Part shown: in pieces, positions 1 to 6,660 of the stretch
Position numbering within the stretch: the stretch's first letter is position 1
Layout: every line of letters starts with the position of its first letter
NCBI GenBank assembly: GCA_001799195.1
Contig: MGSU01000078.1
Span: 1 to 7,896 of the forward strand
Source of the DNA: Deltaproteobacteria bacterium RIFOXYA12_FULL_61_11
GTDB lineage: Bacteria > Bdellovibrionota_F > JAHFAK01 > YA12-FULL-61-11
Reading direction: 5' to 3'
DNA length: 7,896 nucleotides
The notes under the pieces: generated by a model
The model's input: only the letters and a program-made list of their open reading frames with translations
Database searches by the model: none
Told to the model about the DNA's origin: nothing
Translations under genes and position numbers: made by a program

Positions 1-130
1 CCTTCTGTTCCTCCCCTGTTCGCTCGTGTGTCCCTGCCCCTTGAAGCTTCGCTCTTCATTGCTGCGAGTGGGTGGACTATCGGGCGCGAATGCGGTATCG
101 GGTCGAGTGGCCGATCCACGAGGAGGCATG
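1..130. other. Leader region upstream of the radical SAM operon
   Basis: No gene is supported here. The reading frame of the downstream gene stays open back to an ATG at 26, but the translated stretch shows no domain character. The strong ribosome binding site sits just before 131, so this part is read as untranslated leader or promoter DNA. I found no convincing -35/-10 pair: a TTGAAG at 41-46 lacks a -10 partner at a suitable distance. The real promoter may lie left of the window. Confidence 0.5.
121..126 (+). promoter_or_regulatory. Ribosome binding site AGGAGG of the radical SAM gene
   Basis: A perfect AGGAGG lies four bases before the ATG at 131 and only one base before the ATG at 128. 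The spacing favours 131 as the start and argues strongly against the far upstream ATG at 26. Confidence 0.8.
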
Positions 131-1990
131 ATGTCGGAGTGCGGTCTTGAACAAAGAAACCCGTCGGTTACCCTGGTATTGTTGCCGATGTGGGATACCA
201 GCATGCCGCCGCTGTCTCTCGCCTGTCTTTCCTGGTACTTGCGCCGACACAGTGTTTCGGTTACGGTACTCGATGCCAACATCGACCTCTTTCAGGGGGT
301 GTCGGCCGAACAACGCACCTTGTGGGACATGGCCAAGCTCGGATTTTGGATCGACGGTCGCGAGAAATTCCCGGGCGTCGTGCTACGAGCCTTGGAGAAC
401 CTGCTCGATCCTCTCGTCGAACGCATTCTTGCCTCCCCAGGTGCCTGGTTGGGCTTCTCGGTGACTAAGAGCAATGCCTTGTTCACGCGCGAGGTACTGC
501 TCCGCCTGCTCCCGCTCAAGGGAACGCGCAAGGTGGTGCTCGGGGGACATCACTGCGGTCACCCCGCGTACCGAGCCCTCTTCGACGACCTCCCGCTCGA
601 TCACATCGTGGTCGGTGAGGGAGAACAGGCACTGCTCGATCTGATTCGAGGTCAACGGAGCGAGCGGTTGCTCCTGGCCGGCGAGGATCTGGACCCTGAG
701 GCCCTGGGCCTCCCGGACTTCGCCGGGTTTGACCTCGACCGCTATACCAGCCGTACCCTTCCGGTCTGGTTCGGCAGAGGGTGTGTCTATCGCTGCGCCT
801 TCTGCGAGGATTCTACGCTCGCGGGGCGCTACCGCGGGAGGGATCCTGCCGGCTTGGCCGCGGACCTGGAGAGGCTCGTATCCGCCACCGGCAGAACTGA
901 CCTCCTCTTTGTCGATCTCCTGCTCAATGCCCATTCGGAGCGCTTGGCCGAACTGTGCCGGGCGATCCTCGATCGAGGGTTGGTGTTGCATTGGCACGGG
1001 TTGTTGGTGATCGACCGGCGCGACGGTCAGGATTTCTATGACTTGCTCGCAGCGGCAGGCTGTCATACCGTTGCCTTTGGCGTGGAACACGGGTCGGAGC
1101 GCGTCTTGCGTCGGATGCGCAAGCGATTCCATGCCGAGGACGTGCCGGTGGTTCTCGGCAGGGCCAGGAAGGCCGGTCTGCACACCGCGATCAACCTGAT
1201 CGTCGGTTTCCCCGGCGAGAGCGAGGAAGATTTCGAAGAGTTGCTCGACTTCCTGCGCCGGCACCACGGGGGTATTTCCTCCATCGGCAGCCTGAATACC
1301 TATACGCTGCTGGTCGGTACCCAGGTCGAGCGAAAGATGGCCGAGTGGGGCATCGAAGCGCCCGAGGGCTGGCAACCCTCGACCCAGTTCTGGTGGGACG
1401 GCGATACGATCTTCGAAGAGCGCGATCGGCGCATGCAGCGGCTGAGCGTCCTGCTCGAGGAGTTGGGCTTGGCCTATTACAGCTCCACGGTGGACGTGGT
1501 CGACCGGCAGTTCCGGGCTCACCCCGAGGACCACGAACGCGGCGAGGACTACCTCCGCGTGCGCGCCGTGGACTTCTTCCAGGGCAACCTCAATCGCTGG
1601 GATCGTACCTTCGGCGGTCTGGTCCTGGACAACGGAGTATATCCGAACGTGGTGAGGTACAAAGTCAGGCCGCTCCGGCAGGGCACCTACGAATGGTGGC
1701 TCGGGATGGCCGCCGATGAGCCGAGGACTCTGGAATGCTGGGTGGGGGATTGCCTGCTCCTCACCATGACCCCGCGTTCGACCGGGGGGATGTTCGACAC
1801 CAACGTGGCGTGGTTCCGTTGCGGCACCTTCGAGTTGCCCTTGACCGGAGCCATCCTCACGCTGCGCGCTCGAGGCATGGTTCCCCACCTCCATGGTCTT
1901 TACCTGCGCAAGGTGTCCCCCGCTCATGGACCTCAAGATCCCCCTGCCGTGGGAGAGCGCCCCGGACTCAACCCGAGGTCGGAACGGTGA
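131..1990 (+). CDS. B12-binding-type radical SAM protein with extra C-terminal beta-rich domain
   Basis: This 619-residue cytoplasmic protein is a radical SAM enzyme of the cobalamin-binding-domain class. Residues about 12-170 look like the Rossmann-type B12-binding domain, with hydrophobic strands, VVLGGHHCGHP near 135-145 and VGEGEQALLDLI at 161-172. The canonical DxHxxG cobalamin ligand motif is absent, as is usual in this class. The iron-sulfur cluster motif CxxxCxxC is C218, C222 and C225. Further class signatures are FGVEHGSERVLRRMRK (316-331) and INLIVGFPGESEEDFEELL (354-372). Residues about 495-593 form a Trp- and Gly-rich, probably beta-sandwich extension not expected in the core fold. 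The start at 131 follows AGGAGG; ATG at 128 is a possible alternative. The stop overlaps the GTG start of the next gene. The substrate cannot be read from the sequence. Members of this class perform methylations, ring contractions or other radical chemistry, and some no longer use cobalamin. Confidence 0.9.
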   Translation: MSECGLEQRNPSVTLVLLPMWDTSMPPLSLACLSWYLRRHSVSVTVLDANIDLFQGVSAEQRTLWDMAKLGFWIDGREKFPGVVLRALENLLDPLVERILASPGAWLGFSVTKSNALFTREVLLRLLPLKGTRKVVLGGHHCGHPAYRALFDDLPLDHIVVGEGEQALLDLIRGQRSERLLLAGEDLDPEALGLPDFAGFDLDRYTSRTLPVWFGRGCVYRCAFCEDSTLAGRYRGRDPAGLAADLERLVSATGRTDLLFVDLLLNAHSERLAELCRAILDRGLVLHWHGLLVIDRRDGQDFYDLLAAAGCHTVAFGVEHGSERVLRRMRKRFHAEDVPVVLGRARKAGLHTAINLIVGFPGESEEDFEELLDFLRRHHGGISSIGSLNTYTLLVGTQVERKMAEWGIEAPEGWQPSTQFWWDGDTIFEERDRRMQRLSVLLEELGLAYYSSTVDVVDRQFRAHPEDHERGEDYLRVRAVDFFQGNLNRWDRTFGGLVLDNGVYPNVVRYKVRPLRQGTYEWWLGMAADEPRTLECWVGDCLLLTMTPRSTGGMFDTNVAWFRCGTFELPLTGAILTLRARGMVPHLHGLYLRKVSPAHGPQDPPAVGERPGLNPRSER

Positions 1991-2469
1991 GGAAGCTCGT
2001 TGCACCTCCCCTGGACGAGTCGGGTTTGTACCAGGAGGCGATGGAGGGGTACACCTGGAGGCATCACCCCCTGGTCGAACGGCCATGGACTGCTGCTGTC
2101 ATCGTCCCGTTCCTCGCCGCCGGGGCAATGGGGGCAGGGCTCCTGCTCGGACATCTGCTCCTGTCCGTGCCGGTTGGTATCGTCCTGCTGCTCTCCCTGC
2201 GCCGATACTTCCTGCCGACCGAATACCGGCTCGATCCCGATGGGGTTACGGTCCGGCATCTCGGAGCGACAACGCACGTGTCTTGGCCCAACCTGAAGCG
2301 GTATTCCCTCGAGCCTCACGGCATTTTCCTGAGCCCCTTCGAGGAACCTTCGCGTCTCGAGAATTTCCGCGGCATCTTTCTCCTGACCGGGGAGCACAGG
2401 GAAGCGGTGGCCGCGTGGCTGGCCAAGCACTGGACCAAGGGTACACCTCACGGCGAGGGGGTGCTGTGA
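1987..2469 (+). CDS. Small membrane protein with PH-like C-terminal domain
   Basis: This is a predicted 160-residue protein. Residues about 35-71 are strongly hydrophobic and read as two closely spaced transmembrane helices (PWTAAVIVPFLAAGAMGAGLL, then a second one ending SLRRYF), so the hairpin probably leaves both ends in the cytoplasm. After it, residues 74-147 (YRLDPDGVTVRHLG, then VSWPNLKRYSL, ending in helix HREAVAAWLAKHW) resemble the bacterial PH-like domains that follow a two-helix hairpin. The GTG start at 1987 overlaps the upstream TGA (GTGA) and has GAGG eight bases before it. An ATG at 2041 with AGGAGG two bases before it is a possible alternative that would drop the first 18 residues and keep the helices. 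Function is unknown. It could anchor its operon partners at the membrane, which is inference. Confidence 0.75.
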   Translation: MRKLVAPPLDESGLYQEAMEGYTWRHHPLVERPWTAAVIVPFLAAGAMGAGLLLGHLLLSVPVGIVLLLSLRRYFLPTEYRLDPDGVTVRHLGATTHVSWPNLKRYSLEPHGIFLSPFEEPSRLENFRGIFLLTGEHREAVAAWLAKHWTKGTPHGEGVL

Positions 2470-2801
2470 GTTGGTGGAAGCGCGCTTTTTCCCTCGCCCG
2501 CCCGCAAGAAGACGCCGCGCCCGAGAAAACGGAGCGGGTATTCCTCGAACGTTTGGCAGCCAAGGTTGAAGCCAGGGGATTGACCACGGTGACCGTGCTG
2601 TTCCTGGAATCGTTCCGGCCCCTTGCCTTCTTGGGCAGCCAACTGCTGGTCTTCCTCGAACCCATGGTCAAGGCCCTGGTCAACCTCGAGGAGTATGATC
2701 ACTTCGTCCATCTGGTCGAGCGGCCGGCCCATCTCGCCTATTTCCTCCGCCGCCTCGAACGACCCTCACCCGCAGAAGACGAGAAAAACCATGAACAATG
2801 A
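2466..2801 (+). CDS. Small helical protein of unknown function, between membrane protein and MutL
   Basis: This is a predicted 111-residue protein with no enzyme motif. A charged N-terminus (to about 27) is followed by a largely helical core, residues 28-97. The core includes a hydrophobic stretch around TVTVLFLESFRPLAFLGSQL (41-60) and FLEPMVKALVNLEEYDHF (63-80). The FLES-P-F-GSQ pattern looks like a conserved signature rather than random translation. From memory, similar short proteins occur beside MutL-like genes in other bacteria, but I cannot verify this here. The GTG start at 2466 overlaps the preceding TGA in a GTGA junction, and its end overlaps the start of the MutL gene by 11 bases, so its translation should be coupled on both sides. 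The hydrophobic stretch is broken by Glu, Arg and Pro, so a peripheral membrane or protein-protein interface role fits better than a true transmembrane helix. No specific function is assigned. Confidence 0.75.
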   Translation: MSWWKRAFSLARPQEDAAPEKTERVFLERLAAKVEARGLTTVTVLFLESFRPLAFLGSQLLVFLEPMVKALVNLEEYDHFVHLVERPAHLAYFLRRLERPSPAEDEKNHEQ

Positions 2802-4608
2802 ACCTACTGTCAAGGTGATACTCGCCACGGATTGCGGCAGCACCACCACCAAGGCCATTCTCATCGAGAAGGTCGGGCAGGAATACCGGCAGACGTATCG
2901 CGGCGAGGCTCCCACCACGGTCGAGGCGCCCTTCGAGGACGTTACCATGGGGGTGCTTAACGCGGTCCAGGAGGTCGCCGAAATCTCAGGTCGGCGGCTC
3001 GTCGGTGACGACGGACGGATTATGACCCCTGCCCGAGGAAAGGAGGGCTGCGACCTCTATATCAGCACCTCCAGTGCCGGAGGAGGATTGCAGATGATGG
3101 TCGCAGGGGTGGTGCGGAGCATGACCGCGGAGAGCGCCGAACGGGCCGCCCTGGGGGCTGGATCCATCGTCATGGACGTCATCGCCTGTAACGACAAACG
3201 ATTGCCGCATGAACAGATCGAACGCATCCGCCAACTCAGACCGGACATGATCCTGGTGTCGGGCGGCGTGGACGGCGGCACGACCAAACACGTGGTGGAG
3301 TTGGCAGAGCTTATCGCGGCGGCCTCGCCCAAGCCGCGCCTCGGCAGCGGGTTCCACCTGCCGGTCATTTATGCGGGTAATGCCCAGGCCGCGGATGAGG
3401 TCGCTACCGTGTTGGCGGACAAGACCGATCTGAACGTGGTCCCCAACCTCCGACCGGTGCTCGAACGCGAGAATCTTGGACCGGCCCGCGAAAAGATCCA
3501 TGACATGTTCCTGGAGCACGTCATGCAACAAGCTCCGGGCTACAAGAAGCTGATGTCCTGGGTCAACGCGGATATCATGCCGACGCCCGAAGCCGTCGGC
3601 CGCATTTTGCGTACCATCGCGGAGAAAGAAGGCATCAACGCGGTGTGTGTGGATATCGGTGGTGCTACCACGGACATCTTTTCGGTCTTCGGCGGGGAGT
3701 TCAATAGGACGGTCAGCGCCAATCTGGGGATGAGCTATTCCATCTCCAACGTCTTCACCGAAGCCGGGCTTCCCAATGTCCTGCGCTGGGTGCCCTTCCC
3801 CATGGACGAGCGCGACCTGCGCAATCGGGTCAAGAATAAGATGATAAGGCCGACCACCATTCCCAGCAGCTTGGAGGAGTTGGTCTTCGAACAGGCTATT
3901 GCCAGAGAGGCCCTGCGGTTGGCCTTCGAGCAGCATAAGGCCTTCGCCAGCAGGCTCAAGGGAGTGCAGCAACAGCGCACCATCGGCGACACCTTCGATC
4001 AAGGGGCCGGCGGCGAGAGTCTGGTGAACCTCATGGATCTCGACCTGCTCGTCGCCTCCGGGGGGGTGTTGTCCCACGCTCCGCGTATGGCGCAGACCGC
4101 GCTACTGTTGATCGATTCCTTCTTGCCCGAGGGGGTGACCGCCCTGGCCAAGGACAGCATCTTCATGATGCCCCATCTCGGGGTGCTTTCCCAGGTGCAT
4201 CCGGCTGCTGCCACCGAGGTCTTCGAGAAGGATTGCCTCATCTACCTCGGCACCTGCGTCGCGCCGGTTGGCAAGGCCAAGGAAGGTTCGCGGCTGTTGC
4301 ACTGGCGCTTCGAGACCGAGACCGGCCGCGTGGAGGAGGGTGAATTGCACCAGGGAGAGCTCGCGCGAGTGCCCCTGGCGCTCCAGGAGAGGGCTCACTT
4401 CTCAGGTCATCCCGAGAAGGGAATTGACCTCGGCAGGGGCAAGGGCACGAAGGTCGAAACCGTACTCAAGGGAGGAGAAGTCGGACTGGTGCTCGACGGC
4501 CGTGGCAGACCCCTTGTACTGCCCGCGGACCAAGGACGGCGGGTGGAGTGTCTGCATCGGTGGCTCAAAGCGATGGACGCTTACGATGCTCGGTTGTACA
4601 CGTTGTAA
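2791..4608 (+). CDS. MutL/GlmL-family actin-fold ATPase (glutamate mutase L-like)
   Basis: This 605-residue protein has the ASKHA (actin/Hsp70-like) ATPase signature of the glutamate mutase L family. The phosphate-1 loop is ATDCGSTTTK (12-21), phosphate-2 is VDIGGATTD (287-295), and the adenosine motif is SGGVLSHAP (423-431). VSGGVDGGTTKHVVELAEL (156-174) and YAGNAQAADEV (194-204) are also typical. Characterised relatives accompany adenosylcobalamin-dependent glutamate or ornithine mutases and are thought to reactivate them by ATP-driven cofactor exchange. No mutase gene is present here. The protein is longer than the roughly 460 residues I recall for clostridial MutL. The extra part is mainly a tail after about residue 485, with the motif GLVLDGRGRPLVLP at 565-578. 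The start at 2791 is inside the preceding gene, with only a weak purine-rich ribosome site, so coupled translation is likely. An in-frame GTG at 2815 lacks any ribosome site. The name MutL here is unrelated to the mismatch-repair protein. Confidence 0.9.
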   Translation: MNNEPTVKVILATDCGSTTTKAILIEKVGQEYRQTYRGEAPTTVEAPFEDVTMGVLNAVQEVAEISGRRLVGDDGRIMTPARGKEGCDLYISTSSAGGGLQMMVAGVVRSMTAESAERAALGAGSIVMDVIACNDKRLPHEQIERIRQLRPDMILVSGGVDGGTTKHVVELAELIAAASPKPRLGSGFHLPVIYAGNAQAADEVATVLADKTDLNVVPNLRPVLERENLGPAREKIHDMFLEHVMQQAPGYKKLMSWVNADIMPTPEAVGRILRTIAEKEGINAVCVDIGGATTDIFSVFGGEFNRTVSANLGMSYSISNVFTEAGLPNVLRWVPFPMDERDLRNRVKNKMIRPTTIPSSLEELVFEQAIAREALRLAFEQHKAFASRLKGVQQQRTIGDTFDQGAGGESLVNLMDLDLLVASGGVLSHAPRMAQTALLLIDSFLPEGVTALAKDSIFMMPHLGVLSQVHPAAATEVFEKDCLIYLGTCVAPVGKAKEGSRLLHWRFETETGRVEEGELHQGELARVPLALQERAHFSGHPEKGIDLGRGKGTKVETVLKGGEVGLVLDGRGRPLVLPADQGRRVECLHRWLKAMDAYDARLYTL

Positions 4609-4632
4609 ATAGGTGCGGTAGCTCTTGTCTGT

Positions 4633-4636
4633 GAGG
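4633..4636 (+). promoter_or_regulatory. Ribosome binding site GAGG before the KOW-domain protein
   Basis: GAGG lies seven bases before the ATG at 4644 and supports that start. It sits in the 35-base gap after the MutL gene, in which no terminator or separate promoter is visible. Confidence 0.65.
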
Positions 4637-4643
4637 TAGTTCG

Positions 4644-5765
4644 ATGGGGAGTTCGTTCGTTCCAGGTCTGAAAGTCTCCCGGCACACGGTACTCCGGAAG
4701 CGCCGTATCCTACCGCTCAAGGGGGAGGTGAAGAAGAATCTCGGGGATGAGGTCGCTGCCAGCGAGGTCGTCGCCGAAACATATCTTCCCGGCAAGGTCC
4801 ACCCGATGAACGTGGCCAACCTGCTCGGGGTTGTACCCGCCGATCTGCCGCGTTGCATGGTGCGTAAGGAAGGCGAGGCCGTGCAGCGCAATGAGGTCCT
4901 CGCCCGATCCACGTCCTTCTTCGGTTTGTTCAAGAACGAGGTGACGGCAAAGGTCGAGGGAACCCTCGAGAATGTTTCGACCATCACCGGCCAAGTCATG
5001 GTGAGGGAAAAACCCACTCCGGTACAGGTTCGAGCGTTCGTCGACGGGACCGTGGTCGAGATAATCCCCCAAGAGGGTGTGGTGCTGGAGACCACGGCCA
5101 CCTACATCCAGGGTATTTTCGGTATCGGCGGCGAAACCCAGGGGCGCATCACCGTGTTGGTCGAGGCACCGGGAGAAGAACTCACCGCCGAGTCGATCAG
5201 GTCCGAGCACGCGGGGCAGGTCCTGGTCGGGGGAGCCTTCGCTTCGCTCGCCGCCTTGCGCAAGGCCGTCGAGGTCGGTGCCGCGGGAGTCGTGGTCGGG
5301 GGAATCGATGCCCTGGATCTGGTCGAGTTCATGGGGTACGACCTCGGTGTGGCCATTACTGGCTCAGAACGCTTGGGGCTGACCTTGATCGTGACCGAGG
5401 GTTTTGGGCACGTCGCTATGGCCGAGCGAACGTTTTCCCTCCTGACCGAGTTGAGCGGCAGCGAGGCCAGTATCAATGGCTCGACCCAGATCAGGGCCGG
5501 AGTCATCCGGCCGGAGATCATTGTCACCCGGGCGAGGGAGCAGAGGGAGGCTCCTCCCGGGGATGAGCTAAAAGGCCTCGAGGTCGGGGACCTCGTCCGC
5601 ATTATCCGCCAACCGCACTTCGGTGAGCTCGGCACGGTCACGAGTTTGCCGCACGAATTATCCACTCTGGAATCCGAATCCCGAGCCCGCGTCCTCGAGG
5701 TCACCTTGGCCACAGGGCAGATCCTGCGCCTGCCCCGGGCGAACACCGAGGTCATCGCCGGCTGA
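4644..5765 (+). CDS. Barrel-sandwich-like and KOW-motif protein, MutL operon partner
   Basis: This is a predicted 373-residue cytoplasmic protein with no signal peptide or membrane helix. Residues about 22-155 look like a barrel-sandwich hybrid (RnfC or biotinyl-like fold). They contain two copies of a G-x-x-V-x-x-x-E-V-[VL]-A motif (34-44 and 77-87) and a return strand DGTVVEIIPQEGVVLET (134-150). There is no biotin or lipoyl lysine motif. Residues about 175-295 are a Gly/Val-rich alpha/beta region (GQVLVGGAFASLAALRKAVE, AAGVVVGGIDALDLVEFMGY) that I cannot assign. Residues 311-336 (GLEVGDLVRIIRQPHFGELG and following) form a KOW-type SH3-like beta barrel of the kind found in ribosomal and NusG proteins, closed by a strand pair near 349-371. 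The gene follows MutL by 35 bases, so it is probably the last gene of the operon. A scaffold or binding role for the MutL module is inferred; no catalytic residues are recognised. Confidence 0.8.
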   Translation: MGSSFVPGLKVSRHTVLRKRRILPLKGEVKKNLGDEVAASEVVAETYLPGKVHPMNVANLLGVVPADLPRCMVRKEGEAVQRNEVLARSTSFFGLFKNEVTAKVEGTLENVSTITGQVMVREKPTPVQVRAFVDGTVVEIIPQEGVVLETTATYIQGIFGIGGETQGRITVLVEAPGEELTAESIRSEHAGQVLVGGAFASLAALRKAVEVGAAGVVVGGIDALDLVEFMGYDLGVAITGSERLGLTLIVTEGFGHVAMAERTFSLLTELSGSEASINGSTQIRAGVIRPEIIVTRAREQREAPPGDELKGLEVGDLVRIIRQPHFGELGTVTSLPHELSTLESESRARVLEVTLATGQILRLPRANTEVIAG

Positions 5766-5790
5766 GGCGGCCTCCAGCCTTCTTCGTGCG

Positions 5791-6660
5791 TTATTGGAGC
5801 TGCTGTACGAGCTCGTCGGCTGCGCGGAAGACCTCTTCGGTAACGAAGCGGACCTTGAGCTTGAATTGCAGCTCCTCGAGTTCTGAACGCAAGGTGAGAT
5901 CACTCGGATCGTAGGTTGCGAGGGTCCCGGTCTCATGACAGGTGGTCATATCGTTGACGAGACGCAACACGCGTAATTCTTTCGTATAAGGGCCTTGGTA
6001 TCCCTCGCGGTGATGGTGCCCGATGCAGTCGATGAAGAGTTGGGGCAGGTTCCAGCGCGCCATGGCCCAGGCTCCGATGTCCTCATGGGTCAGCCCCAGG
6101 ACGTCGAATTCGAACTCGGGCAGGTCTAGGTTCAGCTTGCGGTCGAAGTGCTTGACGACTCGTTGGTAGAGCTCCGGGAAGTAGAAGTCCAAGATCAGGA
6201 TACCCACGTCGTGGAGCAGGCCCAAGGTATAGAGATCACGGCCGGCGCGGCGGTCGAGCTTCTCCTCGTACAAGATCTCATAGGCGCGCGCGCAGGTGCC
6301 GGCCACGATCATCGAGTGTTTCCAGAAGTCGGCGAATACGGCTCCGGTGCCGAACCCCTTGAAGGAGTGCAGGGCGGAGAAGGAGAGTGCGATGCGTTCG
6401 AATTCGTGCAGACCCAGCCGGACGATCGCTTCTTCGAGATTGCCGATGGCCGCTCTCGATGGTCCTCGATAATAGGCGGAGTTGACCAATTTGAGGACAT
6501 TGGTGGTCAGGGCAACATCTCGCTCGGCGAGGGCGACGATCTCGGGCAGCTCGCGGTTCTCGTCAAGGGCCTTGGCCAGGGCGAAGACCGTATCCGGCAA
6601 TACGGGAAAGGATTGGATGGTGCCGAGTTTCTTGAGGATGAAATTCTTGCGCAGGACCAT
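5791..6660 (-). CDS. HDOD domain protein, second of a tandem pair
   Basis: This 289-residue protein is almost entirely an HDOD domain, a relative of the HD phosphohydrolase fold widely found in bacterial signalling. Typical parts are FPVLPDTVFALAKAL (18-32), LTTNVLKLVNSAYY (51-64) and AIVRLGLHEFERIAL (78-92). All positions of an HD-type metal site seem filled: H115 (FWKHSM), H150-D151 (LLHDVG), H192 (THED), H215-H217 and D237 (VND). The lysine following HD-x-G in HD-GYP enzymes is Ile here, and no GYP motif is present, so phosphodiesterase activity is not implied. Most HDOD proteins are thought to work as protein-interaction modules in signalling, motility or stress responses. Its ATG overlaps the stop codon of the upstream paralogue by one base (TGATG), with GAGG eight bases ahead. 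It ends 25 bases from the convergent operon. Confidence 0.9.
   Translation of the reverse strand: MVLRKNFILKKLGTIQSFPVLPDTVFALAKALDENRELPEIVALAERDVALTTNVLKLVNSAYYRGPSRAAIGNLEEAIVRLGLHEFERIALSFSALHSFKGFGTGAVFADFWKHSMIVAGTCARAYEILYEEKLDRRAGRDLYTLGLLHDVGILILDFYFPELYQRVVKHFDRKLNLDLPEFEFDVLGLTHEDIGAWAMARWNLPQLFIDCIGHHHREGYQGPYTKELRVLRLVNDMTTCHETGTLATYDPSDLTLRSELEELQFKLKVRFVTEEVFRAADELVQQLQ

Noticed and set aside
26-130. N-terminal extension of the radical SAM protein from ATG 26
   Set aside because: There is no ribosome site for 26, the residues look unstructured, and AGGAGG at 121-126 points to ATG 131.
383-2086. Long open frame on the minus strand (567 codons)
   Set aside because: It lies opposite the radical SAM gene, whose motifs are unmistakable. 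Its translation is Pro-, Gly- and His-rich without domain character, which is typical of a GC-rich antisense shadow.
2986-4077. Minus-strand open frame of 363 codons
   Set aside because: It is antisense to the MutL gene, which carries all three ATPase motifs. The translation shows no recognisable fold.
5764-5774. GAGG-CGG-CCTC hairpin between the convergent genes as a terminator
   Set aside because: The stem is only four pairs and no T-run follows on either strand, so I do not call a terminator in this 25-base gap.
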